From NCBI GenBank assembly GCA_015065615.1, contig SVPY01000003.1, forward strand, positions 62,001-126,000: a stretch of DNA of 64,000 nucleotides, in the 5' to 3' direction. Positions 51,328 through 60,920 of this stretch are shown here, piece by piece (the stretch's first letter is position 1; each line of letters begins with the position of its first letter). The position numbers and the translations under genes are program-made. The notes under the pieces were generated by a model. It was not told the origin of the DNA, ran no database searches, and saw only the letters and a program-made list of their open reading frames with translations. Source of the DNA: Oscillospiraceae bacterium (GTDB lineage Bacteria; Bacillota; Clostridia; Oscillospirales; Acutalibacteraceae).

Positions 51328-52593
51328 GTGGATAAGTTTGTAATAAAGGGCGGTACGCCTTTAAAGGGTGAAGTAACTATAAGCGGTGCAAAAAATGCGG
51401 CTGTAGCTATTATGCCTGCGGTTATTCTTTCCGACGGCCCTTGTATACTTGAGAATTTACCCGATATTTCCGACGTTCATACGGTTAAGCGTATACTTGC
51501 CGAGATGGGCGCCGTGGTAAAAAACATTGATAAGAATACTGTGGAAATTGACCCCAGACCCGTGGATACAGATATTGTGCCCTGTGAGCTTGGCAGAAAA
51601 ATGCGCGGTTCTTATTATTTTATCGGCGCACTTTTAGGCAGATATAAAAGAGCTGTGTGTCCCCTTCCCGGCGGATGCGATTTTGGTGTGCGTCCCATTG
51701 ACCAGCATTTAAAGGGCTTTGAAGCTTTAGGCTGTGAATGTATGGTAAAAGAAGAGGGTATGATAGAGGTTTCTGCCGATGAGCTTGTTGGCGATAACGT
51801 TTATATGGACCTCGTTACCGTAGGTGCTACCATCAACACTATGCTTGCGGCTGTAAAGGCAAAAGGTCTTACGGTTATTGAAAACGCCGCAAGAGAGCCT
51901 CATATTGTTGACCTTGCCAATTTCCTTAATACAATGGGCGCGGATATCCGCGGCGCAGGTACCGACGTTATTAAAATCAGGGGCGTTGAGCATTTAAAAG
52001 GCTGTACCTATTCCATTATTCCCGACCAGATCGAAGCGGGCACTTATATGGTTGCCGCAGCTGCATCGGGCGGCGACGTTCTTATTAAAAACGTTATCCC
52101 AAAGCACCTTGAGTCTATTTCCGCAAAACTTGAGGAAATGGGCGTAATTATAGAAGAATTTGACGACGCGGTAAGAGTTGTAAGAAACCGCCCCGTTAAG
52201 CGCTGCAGCGTTAAAACACTTCCTCATCCCGGTTTCCCCACGGATATGCAGCCTCAGATTACCGTGCTTCTTTCAATCGGTAAGGGTACAAGCATTGTAA
52301 ACGAGAGTGTCTGGGATAACCGCTTCCAGTACGTTGACGAGCTTGTAAGAATGGGCGCTAAAATAAGAGTTAACGGCAGAATAGCCGTTATCGAAGGCGT
52401 GGACTATTTAACGGGCGCATCGGTACGCTCCACCGATTTGAGAGCAGGTGCCGCAATGGTTATTGCAGGTATTATTGCTAAGGGTACAACCTACGTTGAA
52501 GATATTAAGTATATTCAGCGCGGCTACGAAGATATAGTGGAAAAACTGCAGGCTCTTGGCGCCGATATCCGTTTAAGCAGTACACCCGACTGA
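51328..52593 (+). CDS. murA: UDP-N-acetylglucosamine 1-carboxyvinyltransferase
   Basis: GGTPLKGEVTISGAKNAAVAIMPA; PLPGGCDFGVRPIDQHLKGFEALG; GTG start. Confidence 0.96.
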   Translation: MDKFVIKGGTPLKGEVTISGAKNAAVAIMPAVILSDGPCILENLPDISDVHTVKRILAEMGAVVKNIDKNTVEIDPRPVDTDIVPCELGRKMRGSYYFIGALLGRYKRAVCPLPGGCDFGVRPIDQHLKGFEALGCECMVKEEGMIEVSADELVGDNVYMDLVTVGATINTMLAAVKAKGLTVIENAAREPHIVDLANFLNTMGADIRGAGTDVIKIRGVEHLKGCTYSIIPDQIEAGTYMVAAAASGGDVLIKNVIPKHLESISAKLEEMGVIIEEFDDAVRVVRNRPVKRCSVKTLPHPGFPTDMQPQITVLLSIGKGTSIVNESVWDNRFQYVDELVRMGAKIRVNGRIAVIEGVDYLTGASVRSTDLRAGAAMVIAGIIAKGTTYVEDIKYIQRGYEDIVEKLQALGADIRLSSTPD

Positions 52594-52631
52594 TTAAACC
52601 GTAAATAAAAAACAAAAAAACAATAATTTAT

Positions 52632-52673
52632 TTGCTCCTTATATCTTTTTTAAAGGTATTCGGAGCATTTTTA
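52632..52673 (+). terminator. Terminator hairpin
   Basis: TGCTCC..GGAGCATTTTTA. Confidence 0.6.
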
Positions 52674-52727
52674 TGGATATACCTTCAAATTAAACTGTGT
52701 ATTTAAATAAAGAAAGGTTGAGAAAAA

Positions 52728-53519
52728 TTGGCAAGGCTTATACCTCTTTTCAGCGGCAGCAGCGGAAACAGCTATTTCGTGGGCTCAAAGAAAAACGGAA
52801 TACTTATCGATGCAGGCAGAAGCGCAAAGCAGATGAAAGATAAGCTTACTTCCCTTGATATCGATTTATCTGCCGTTAAGGGTATTTTTGTAACTCATGA
52901 GCATATCGACCACGTTAAGGGCTTAAGAGTTTTTGCTTCAAAGTATAAAATTCCCGTGTTTACTTCACAGAAAACTGCGGCCGCTTTAAAGGATATGGGC
53001 GTTTACGATAAAAGCTTTGAAGTTTACGATATTGAAAATAAAATAGAGATATCAGGGCTTACAGTTAAAAATTTCTCAATTTCTCACGACTGCGCCGACG
53101 GCAGGGGATTTAAAATATACACAGAGGATGAAAGGGTTTTAGCTTTTGCCACGGATTTAGGCTACGTTTCCGACGAGGTTTTCGAAAATCTTTCAGGTTG
53201 TGACTATGCTGTAATAGAATCCAATCACGACGTAAATATGCTTTTAAACGGTCCTTATCCCTACTATCTGAAAAAAAGAATTTTAGGCAGCTGCGGCCAC
53301 CTTTCAAACGAAACTGCGGCGGCGCTTTTAGCCGAGCTTATGAATAAGGGCACAAGGCGCTTTATGCTTGCCCACTTAAGCAGCGAAAATAATACCAAGG
53401 ATTTATGCTACCAGACTTCCCTTTGCAGCCTTAAAATGGCAGGATTTGAGGAAGTGAGGGATTTTACTTTAAATATTGCCCCCAAAGAAAACATCAATCT
53501 TGAAAGTGTGATTTTTTAA
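52728..53519 (+). CDS. MBL fold metallo-hydrolase (YycJ/WalJ-like)
   Basis: FSGSSGNSYFVG; VTHEHIDHVKGL; GHLSNETAAALL. TTG start. Confidence 0.9.
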   Translation: MARLIPLFSGSSGNSYFVGSKKNGILIDAGRSAKQMKDKLTSLDIDLSAVKGIFVTHEHIDHVKGLRVFASKYKIPVFTSQKTAAALKDMGVYDKSFEVYDIENKIEISGLTVKNFSISHDCADGRGFKIYTEDERVLAFATDLGYVSDEVFENLSGCDYAVIESNHDVNMLLNGPYPYYLKKRILGSCGHLSNETAAALLAELMNKGTRRFMLAHLSSENNTKDLCYQTSLCSLKMAGFEEVRDFTLNIAPKENINLESVIF

Positions 53520-53995
53520 TGTTAACCGTAAAAATAATTTGCGTAGGAAATTTAAAGGAAAAATATTGGGTGGATGCAGTTAAGGAATATTCAAAGCGTC
53601 TTTCTGCCCACTGTAAATTTCAGATAATTGAACTAAGTGAAGCAAAATGCGATAAAAATCCCTCCGAAGCTTTAATTAATAAGGCTTTAGAAGAGGAAGC
53701 AAAGCAGATTTTGCAGGCGGCTGCAGGCAGTACGGTTATCTCTCTTTGCATAGAGGGAAAGCAGATTAGCAGTGAGGAACTAAGTAAAAAGCTTGATAAT
53801 CTTGCAGTAATGGGCGAAAGCGCCGTTTCCTTTATTATCGGCAGTTCCTTCGGCTTAAGTGAAACCGTGAAAAAAGCAGGGGAGAGAATGAGTATGTCCA
53901 AAATGACCTTCCCCCATCAGCTTGCAAGGGTTATGCTCTGTGAGCAGATTTACCGCGCCTTCCAGATAAGCGCAGGAACAAGGTACCATAAATAA
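53519..53995 (+). CDS. rlmH: 23S rRNA (pseudouridine1915-N3)-methyltransferase
   Basis: VGNLKEKYWVDAVKEYSKRLSAHCKFQIIEL; FIIGSSFGLSETV; MTFPHQLARVMLCEQIYRAFQISAGTRYHK. Confidence 0.95.
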   Translation: MLTVKIICVGNLKEKYWVDAVKEYSKRLSAHCKFQIIELSEAKCDKNPSEALINKALEEEAKQILQAAAGSTVISLCIEGKQISSEELSKKLDNLAVMGESAVSFIIGSSFGLSETVKKAGERMSMSKMTFPHQLARVMLCEQIYRAFQISAGTRYHK

Positions 53996-54001
53996 TTAAA
54001 A

Positions 54002-54030
54002 GCTCAGGAAAATTCCTGAGCCTTTCTTTT
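54002..54030. terminator. Bidirectional terminator
   Basis: GCTCAGGAAaaTTCCTGAGC + T tract. Confidence 0.75.
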
Positions 54031-55847
54031 TATTGGTGGCTTATTATAAATTCTACTTCAAAGCTTTCTTCCCCTTTGGCGTTAAAATCAAGCAGCCTGA
54101 CTTTTTTAATTTCGCCGTAGGTGTTTACAAAGCTTTCGGTATTTATTTTCACGCTGAATTTACTTTTATCGTAACAGATATATAAAGCTTCAGTACCTAC
54201 TGAAATTTTAACTCTGCCTTTGTCTTTATCAATACCGATTTCGCCGTAAGTGATAAATCTTTCGGTAATTTCGTGATTTTTATCCGTGAATTCAAAAGAA
54301 TCACAAATTTTAGTCTCTCCGTTTTCGGAATTGAAGCTAATTTTGCGGAGAAGCTTACTAAGCTTATTTATACCGTAAGCGGGAGCGATATCCGCTTCAA
54401 TGCCTTCATCATTGATTGTTACCTTCGAAGCTTTATACTCTGCGCCGAATTTCTGGGTTTCGCCGTCTATTATAGGCAGATTATGTCCCTGAGAGCCGTG
54501 ACCCAAAATTTTGTAGCGGAATTCAGGCAGACCCGAATCACGGGTATATTCCATTGAGCCTAAATCGCAAAGAATTTCTTCGCCGTTTTTGAAAATCTGG
54601 AAAGAACCCACGTCGTTGTGGTTGTGGGGCTCGTTGTTGTTACCGCCTTTTGCGGCAATACCGACGCCGTTTTTACTGCTTGCAATAAAAATTTCGGAAC
54701 AAGGCAGTATATAATACTTTATATTATCCTCATTTTCCAATTTATCGGTCCATATAAGGTCGCGCAGGTTTGCGGCGAAACGGTAGCAGACATCCATATT
54801 AAAGTCGCCTGCGGCTTCTGTCGGCGGCATAAAAACGCTGTTAAATTTACGGCTTAAAAAGGATGCAAGACCGATGTGAAATTCCATGTGGCTGCTGCTA
54901 TCGGAAAAACTAAGGCTCCTGCCGCCTTTAAAGTAACATTTCTGCTGAAATTCCGCGATTTTTTGGACTTTAGAATCTGAAAGCAAATCAATAGCGCCGT
55001 TTGTTCTGCGGTATAAAAGCTCTGCAAAATAAACGTAGTAGCCAAAGCCGTAGTCCCAGTATTTTATACCTTCAAGGCAGCCGCCGTCCTCGGGAATTCC
55101 CTTTAAATATGCTTCGAAAGAAGGGAGCAGCCTGTTTATTATTTTTGCAAGGAGTTCGTTATCTTCTGTGTCTGTGTCCGTGTATGTATATATGGCGGCA
55201 ATACCGATATTGCCCGCGCAGACTGCCGCCCAGTTATTTTCTGCGGTCATCCACCAGTAGTCGTTACTAAGCACCCTTTTTAAAACTCTCTCGTTTAAAA
55301 GATGATTGACGCGCTTTTTTACAATGGGAGGGATTTTATCCCCCAGAAGCATCAGTATTTCAGCAAGGATTTCACTTGTTTCGGAGGCGAAAAGATCTAC
55401 GGTGTAGTCGCCGTCCTCAAGGCGGTTTATAAAGCTGTTATCCTTATCGTTTACAATAAGATGCGGCGGCAACGCCCAGGTGTATTCATCGCAAATCGCC
55501 CAGATAATATCGTCTAATTCTTTTATATCCTCTTCTTTTTCATAAAGCCAGGCAGAAAGAGCGAAAGCGGCAAGCCTTTCGCGGCGAGGGAAGTAACCGC
55601 CCTTTTCGCTGAACTGAAATTCATTTCGGTTGCCGTTTTCATAAAAAAGCTTAAAGAGTGAATAGGGAACAGAAGGTATTACACTGCCGCGATGTTTTGC
55701 GGCGGTTTTTTCTATAGAATCAAGGTAAAATTTAAGCGACGGGTTATTTAAAACCTGTTGTCTTTTACTTTCGGGGACGGATAAATCTACTTTTCCTGTT
55801 TTATTAAGTATTTCGGCTATTTCGGCTGCGGATAAATTAAAATTCAT
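54030..55847 (-). CDS. Heparinase II/III family protein
   Basis: WWMTAENNWAAVCAGNIG; GGNNNEPHNHNDVGSFQIFKNGEEILCDLGSMEYT. Confidence 0.88.
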   Translation of the reverse strand: MNFNLSAAEIAEILNKTGKVDLSVPESKRQQVLNNPSLKFYLDSIEKTAAKHRGSVIPSVPYSLFKLFYENGNRNEFQFSEKGGYFPRRERLAAFALSAWLYEKEEDIKELDDIIWAICDEYTWALPPHLIVNDKDNSFINRLEDGDYTVDLFASETSEILAEILMLLGDKIPPIVKKRVNHLLNERVLKRVLSNDYWWMTAENNWAAVCAGNIGIAAIYTYTDTDTEDNELLAKIINRLLPSFEAYLKGIPEDGGCLEGIKYWDYGFGYYVYFAELLYRRTNGAIDLLSDSKVQKIAEFQQKCYFKGGRSLSFSDSSSHMEFHIGLASFLSRKFNSVFMPPTEAAGDFNMDVCYRFAANLRDLIWTDKLENEDNIKYYILPCSEIFIASSKNGVGIAAKGGNNNEPHNHNDVGSFQIFKNGEEILCDLGSMEYTRDSGLPEFRYKILGHGSQGHNLPIIDGETQKFGAEYKASKVTINDEGIEADIAPAYGINKLSKLLRKISFNSENGETKICDSFEFTDKNHEITERFITYGEIGIDKDKGRVKISVGTEALYICYDKSKFSVKINTESFVNTYGEIKKVRLLDFNAKGEESFEVEFIISHQ

Positions 55848-55933
55848 AAAATCCCCTCCTTATTAAATTAATATAACACATAAAAGTTTTCAGAGCAATA
55901 AAAAAAGGACTCAGCTGAGCCCCTTTTTACTGT

Positions 55934-56950
55934 TTATACGTTAATTTTCATATCGCCGTCTTTTACCCAGCCAAGCTTGCGGAAGATAAAATCAAAGCCT
56001 AAACTAAGTATTGCAGGAAATATAAAATGCATAAGTGCTACAAGCAAAAGTGTGTACCAGGGGTCTGTGCCGGACATAGCGGCAAAAGCGCCGAACTGAC
56101 CTACTAAACCGCTGGTGCCCATACCTGCGCCCGAGGGTGTGTTTGTCATACCGAAAACAGCGGTGGATATAGGGCCTAAAACCGCGCCTGCCAATGTGGG
56201 GGCAAGCCATATAGCGGGCTTTTTCATAATATTGCCGAACTGAAGCATACTTGTGCCAATACCCTGAGAGATAAGTCCGCCCCAGCCGTTATCTTTAAAG
56301 CTTGTTACCGCAAAGCCTATCATCTGCGCACTGCATCCTACTACTGCGGCGCCGGCTGCAAGACCGTCAAGACCCAGCATAATGCACAGGGCGGCGGAGC
56401 TTATGGGAGCTGTTAAAGCAAGACCCACAAGAACGCTGACGAGAATTCCCATAGGTACGGGAGAGAGGGTGGTGGCTGTGTTGATGAGTGTGCCTAAACC
56501 GTTCATAAAGCTCTGAATGGGAGGACCTACAAACATACCTGCCACACCGCCTGTAACTATTGTAACAATGGGGGAAACAACGATATCCACCTTAGTCTTG
56601 CCTGCTGCTAAAGAGCCTATTTCCTCGCCAACCAAAGCGGCAACGTAAGCGCCTACGGGGCCGCCTAAAGAGTAACCCACAGCACCGGTAACAACGCTGC
56701 TGAATATAACCAGCGGCTTTGCCTTAAGACCCCAGGCAATAGCAGCGCCTATAGCACCGCCAACTACGGGAGATGAAGCGGATACGGTATCGCTTATGGT
56801 CTTTAAAAATTCAAGGTAAGGTATCTGTGCAAGCTGTGAGAGTATGAGACCTATAATGAGGGATGAGAATAAACCCAGAGCCATGGCGCTCATAGCGTCC
56901 ACAAAATACCGTTTTGCGTATTTCTTAATAACTTCGAAAACCTTATTCAT
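55934..56950 (-). CDS. PTS sugar transporter subunit IIC (PTS_EIIC_2-like)
   Basis: Hydrophobic; GGVAGMFVGPPIQSFMNGLG; APTLAGAVLGPISTAVFGMTNTPSGAGMGTSGLVGQ. Confidence 0.85.
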   Translation of the reverse strand: MNKVFEVIKKYAKRYFVDAMSAMALGLFSSLIIGLILSQLAQIPYLEFLKTISDTVSASSPVVGGAIGAAIAWGLKAKPLVIFSSVVTGAVGYSLGGPVGAYVAALVGEEIGSLAAGKTKVDIVVSPIVTIVTGGVAGMFVGPPIQSFMNGLGTLINTATTLSPVPMGILVSVLVGLALTAPISSAALCIMLGLDGLAAGAAVVGCSAQMIGFAVTSFKDNGWGGLISQGIGTSMLQFGNIMKKPAIWLAPTLAGAVLGPISTAVFGMTNTPSGAGMGTSGLVGQFGAFAAMSGTDPWYTLLLVALMHFIFPAILSLGFDFIFRKLGWVKDGDMKINV

Positions 56951-57168
56951 AATTAGTTCCTTTCAAAAACAGAGGTATTCATCTTTGAAATTACGAAAGC
57001 TTAGTTTACGTTAAAAAGTTTAACACCGAGGACATAATATTGCAATAGGATTGATAAAAAGTTAACAAGCTTCAACATATAAAATATTTCGGGAAAATAT
57101 AAAATGTTGTGGTAAATCACCGAAATATCTGCTATTATATTATTATCTATATGCTTTGGAGGTATAAA

Positions 57169-57876
57169 ATGAATTTACAGGAACAAAAAGAATTATTATG
57201 TGATATATGCCATAAGATGTGGCAGTTAGGCTGGGTTGCAGCCAACGACGGCAACGTAAGCGTTAAGCTCCCTGACGGCACATTCCTTGCTACCCCCACG
57301 GGTATGAGCAAATCCTTCATTACTCCCGAGAAGATTTTAAGAATCGACGATAAGGGCAAAGTTATTGAAGGCGCCGAGGGTCTGAGAGTAAGTAGCGAAA
57401 TTAAAATGCACCTTAAATGCTACGAAAAGCGTCCCGATGTATTCAGCGTAATTCACGCTCATCCTCCGGGAGCAACAGGCTTTGCGGTAGCTCATAAGGC
57501 TATGGATATGTACAATATGATAGAGGATGTTGCCGTTATCGGTTCAGTGCCTCTTACTCCCTACGGTACACCTTCCACAGAGGAAGTACCCAATTCCATT
57601 GAGCCCTACTTAGAGGAGCACGACGTTATGCTTCTTGAAAATCACGGAGCTTTAGCTGTAGGCAGCGACCTTGTTACTGCTTTTTACAGAATGGAAAGCC
57701 TTGAATTATGGGCAAAAATCACTATTAACGCAGTTATTTTAGGCGGCAGCTTCGATATAAGCAAGGAAAATATCGAGAAGCTTATTAATCTGCGCCCCTT
57801 CTACCGCGTTACAGGCCGTCACCCCGGCCATAAGCTTATGAATCCCGACGACGAGATGCTTCATAAGAAAAATTAA
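57169..57876 (+). CDS. Class II aldolase/adducin family protein (L-fuculose-phosphate aldolase-like)
   Basis: GWVAANDGNVSVKLPDG; HAHPPGATGFAVA; LENHGALAVGSDLVTAFYRMESLE. Confidence 0.9.
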   Translation: MNLQEQKELLCDICHKMWQLGWVAANDGNVSVKLPDGTFLATPTGMSKSFITPEKILRIDDKGKVIEGAEGLRVSSEIKMHLKCYEKRPDVFSVIHAHPPGATGFAVAHKAMDMYNMIEDVAVIGSVPLTPYGTPSTEEVPNSIEPYLEEHDVMLLENHGALAVGSDLVTAFYRMESLELWAKITINAVILGGSFDISKENIEKLINLRPFYRVTGRHPGHKLMNPDDEMLHKKN

Positions 57877-57887
57877 AAGAAAGTTGT

Positions 57888-57933
57888 AAGGGGAAACCTT
57901 GCCCAAAGGGTCGAGGTTCGGGTTATTAAAATG
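57888..57933 (+). promoter_or_regulatory. Hairpin-split RBS of RCC1-like lipoprotein
   Basis: taAGGGGa then AACCTTGCCC-aaa-GGGtCGAGGTT, 12 nt, ATG 57931. Confidence 0.5.
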
Positions 57934-58851
57934 AAAATATTAAAAAAGTTTTCTGCCTTGTTTATTGCAGTTTTGCTTGTTGTATCGGTTTTCAGTGCCT
58001 GCAGCAGTAAATATGAAAATTACAGCGGCATAGCAGAGAGAAAAACAGTAAGCGCAGGCTATTACCACACCGTGGCTTTAAAGGAAGACGGCACGGTTGC
58101 GGCAGTCGGTGATAATAGCTTCGGTCAATGTGAAGTAGGCGAGTGGAAGGATATTATAGCTATAGAAACAGGCGCTTACTATACCTTGGGATTAAAGAAA
58201 GACGGCACCGTGGTTGCGGCAGGCGATAACGATTTCGGTCAGTGCGACGTAGAAGCTTGGCAAGATATTGTAGCCATTACTTCGGGCGGATATCACACGG
58301 TAGGTTTGAAAAGCGACGGCACCTTAGTTGCCTGCGGTTATAATATGTACGGCGAGTGCGACGTAGGCGGCGCCGAAAATATTGAGGCAATAAGCGCTCA
58401 TTTCGGCTATACTCTTGCGATTAATAAGGACGGCAAGGTGCTTTCTGCAGGCAATAACGAAAAGGGCAGAATGGATACCGCTTCATTTACGGGCGTCAAA
58501 TATATTGATGCCGGCAGGGAGTATAGCGTTGCAATTAAAAAAGACGGCACAGTTTTGTTCGCAGGTGAAAACGAGGAAATGAAAAATACGCTTACTTCAT
58601 GGAAGGACGTAAATAAAATCATTCTCTCCTTCGACCACGTTATCGGTATAAAAAACGACGGCACTCTGCTTTTTGCGGGTAATAATAATTTCGGTCAGTG
58701 CGACGTAAGCGGCTGGAATGAAATAGAGGACGTCACTCTGGGGTGTTACCATACCGTAGGTTTAAAGGAAGATGGTACCTTGGTTTCAGTCGGTCAGAAT
58801 AAATCAGGCGAATGCGAAGTACAGAATATAAGCGGAATTAAAATTAAGTAA
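57931..58851 (+). CDS. RCC1-repeat lipoprotein
   Basis: Lipobox SVFSACSS; repeats YHTVALKEDGTVAAVGDNSFGQCEVGEW. Confidence 0.9.
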   Translation: MKILKKFSALFIAVLLVVSVFSACSSKYENYSGIAERKTVSAGYYHTVALKEDGTVAAVGDNSFGQCEVGEWKDIIAIETGAYYTLGLKKDGTVVAAGDNDFGQCDVEAWQDIVAITSGGYHTVGLKSDGTLVACGYNMYGECDVGGAENIEAISAHFGYTLAINKDGKVLSAGNNEKGRMDTASFTGVKYIDAGREYSVAIKKDGTVLFAGENEEMKNTLTSWKDVNKIILSFDHVIGIKNDGTLLFAGNNNFGQCDVSGWNEIEDVTLGCYHTVGLKEDGTLVSVGQNKSGECEVQNISGIKIK

Positions 58852-58862
58852 GAGGGTTTAAA

Positions 58863-60695
58863 ATGGCGATTTTAAAATGTAAAATGTGTGGCGGCGATTT
58901 AAACGTAAACGAGGGCGCTACCACTGCCGAGTGCGAATACTGTGGGAGTTTACAGACAATTCCTACAGTAGATAATGAAAAGAAAATTTCTCTTTTCCAG
59001 AGGGCAAATAAGCTTCGCTCTGCCTGCGAATTCGATAAGGCTGCAGGTGTTTTTGAAAGCATAGTAGCAGAATTCCCCGAGGAAGCCGAGGCTTACTGGG
59101 GTCTGGTGCTTTGTAAATACGGTATCGAGTATGTGGATGACCCCGCAACAGGCAAGAAAATTCCTACCTGCCACCGCTCAAGCTTTGATAGCGTTATGGA
59201 TGATAATAACTTCGACCTTGCTATGGAAAATGCAGATGCAGTTGCAAGGAAGGTTTACCGTAATGAGGCTAAATATATTGAAGAAATACGTAAAGGAATT
59301 ATAAGCGTTTCTGAGTCTGAGGCGCCTTACGATATTTTTATTTGTTATAAAGAAACGGATGAGAATAACGAAAGGACAATTGATAGCGTTTTTGCCCAAG
59401 AAATATATAATTCACTTATTGAAAAAGGTTATAAGGTGTTCTTTGCACGTATAACATTAGAAGACAAACTTGGCTTGGAATATGAGCCCTATATTTTCGC
59501 TGCTCTTAATAGTGCTAAAGTTATGATAGTTGTTGGTACTGATTATGAATATTTTAATGCGGTATGGGTGAAGAATGAGTGGTCAAGATACTTGAGTTTG
59601 ATGTCAGTAGATAAAACTAAGCATATTATACCTTGTTACAAAGATGTAGATGCATACGATATTCCTAAAGAATTTAATAGATTTCAAGCAATTGATATGA
59701 ATAAAATAGGCTTTATGCAAGATTTGGCCAGAGGTATAGAAAAGTTAATTTCGGTTAAACAAGAAGTTCCGAATAAGGAAATTAGTGAACCCGTAGCAGA
59801 TAGCAGTAAAGCAGTTTCCTTGTTGGGGCGTGGTAAAATAGCCTTAGAGGATAGAGATTGGCAAAATGCAGATAAGTTTTTTGAAGAAGTTTTGAATATC
59901 AATTACAAAAACGCTGATGCTTATCTAGGCAAAGTTTTGGCAACTGAAAAATGTAGTGATTTATCAGAGTTTGTTAATAAAAGAAAGAATTCTTATTCTG
60001 ATGATAAATTTGATGAATATGAATTAGAACAAGATGTGGATTATATAAACAAACAGATTGAAAATTATGCTATCGAAGGTTATTTTAGCCGCTCTGAAAT
60101 TAGTAGCTTTTATGTTGAACGGGTTAAATATTTGTCATCTGTAAAAAATTGCGAAAAATATTTGTTGGATGAAAGTGATTACTGGAAAAATCACAAAGTT
60201 TTGGCAAGAGTTTATCAGTTTGCTTCAAATGAATTATTAGCAACTCTTAATTGTGCAAAAGAAGAGGTTTTCGAATATTTGAGGGAGCTAATTACGAAAG
60301 CCCGAAATTCTGAAACAATCAATATAAAAAATGCTAAAGATAAATATTTGCAGCTGATAAAGAATGCCGATATATCAGTAGAGTTGAGATATAAACAAAT
60401 TAGTGATAATAGAGAAATGACCTACCAACGCTTAGTCGAACAGTATAATACTGCTAAAAGCAAAATCGAGTATACTGAATTAATTGAATGGTTTAAGCGA
60501 TTAAATGGATACAAGGAGTCTAATGAATATATAGACAGCTGTAAAAAGCAGATAGATAAATATGAACAAGCAAGAATTATTGAGAATAAAAAAGGTGCTT
60601 GGAGATTAAGTGGTTTATGTCAGCATTGTGGTAGTAAATTTACAGGTTTGTTAGTGAAAAAATGCGTTAAATGTGGTAAACAAAAAGATTATTAA
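58863..60695 (+). CDS. TIR domain protein with N-terminal and C-terminal zinc ribbons
   Basis: CKMCGG..CEYCG; YDIFICYKETDE.., GYKVFFARITLEDKLGLEYEPYIFAALNSAKVMIVVGT; CQHCGSKF..CVKCGK. Confidence 0.88.
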   Translation: MAILKCKMCGGDLNVNEGATTAECEYCGSLQTIPTVDNEKKISLFQRANKLRSACEFDKAAGVFESIVAEFPEEAEAYWGLVLCKYGIEYVDDPATGKKIPTCHRSSFDSVMDDNNFDLAMENADAVARKVYRNEAKYIEEIRKGIISVSESEAPYDIFICYKETDENNERTIDSVFAQEIYNSLIEKGYKVFFARITLEDKLGLEYEPYIFAALNSAKVMIVVGTDYEYFNAVWVKNEWSRYLSLMSVDKTKHIIPCYKDVDAYDIPKEFNRFQAIDMNKIGFMQDLARGIEKLISVKQEVPNKEISEPVADSSKAVSLLGRGKIALEDRDWQNADKFFEEVLNINYKNADAYLGKVLATEKCSDLSEFVNKRKNSYSDDKFDEYELEQDVDYINKQIENYAIEGYFSRSEISSFYVERVKYLSSVKNCEKYLLDESDYWKNHKVLARVYQFASNELLATLNCAKEEVFEYLRELITKARNSETINIKNAKDKYLQLIKNADISVELRYKQISDNREMTYQRLVEQYNTAKSKIEYTELIEWFKRLNGYKESNEYIDSCKKQIDKYEQARIIENKKGAWRLSGLCQHCGSKFTGLLVKKCVKCGKQKDY

Positions 60696-60704
60696 TTGCA
60701 AAAG

Positions 60705-60839
60705 GTGATAATATGGCTATCTGCTTTCTTGGGTGAAAACGATGCCCGTGACCTTGGAGGTGCTAATTGGAGTTTCTGCTGTGTTTTACAGGGTTTAGTT
60801 GCCTTTATTATGCTTTTCTTCAAAAAGAAGGATGAATAA
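60705..60839 (+). pseudogene. Short ORF or C-terminal gene remnant with one TM segment
   Basis: Open frame VIIWLSAFLGENDARDLGGANWSFCCVLQGLVAFIMLFFKKKDE*; only a GTG start with overlapping SD. Confidence 0.35.
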
Positions 60840-60920
60840 TAAAAATCTCTGATTTTGATGCCGGGATGATGCCGTTTAGATGCATTCGTGTGCTAATATA
60901 TCTCCCGGCAGGAATTAAAA

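Noticed and set aside
58863-60839. Multi-gene defence island around the TIR gene
   Set aside because: Neighbours are an RCC1 lipoprotein, a YitT-like protein and ABC transporters; no partner sensor or effector genes recognised, so only the single TIR gene is reported.
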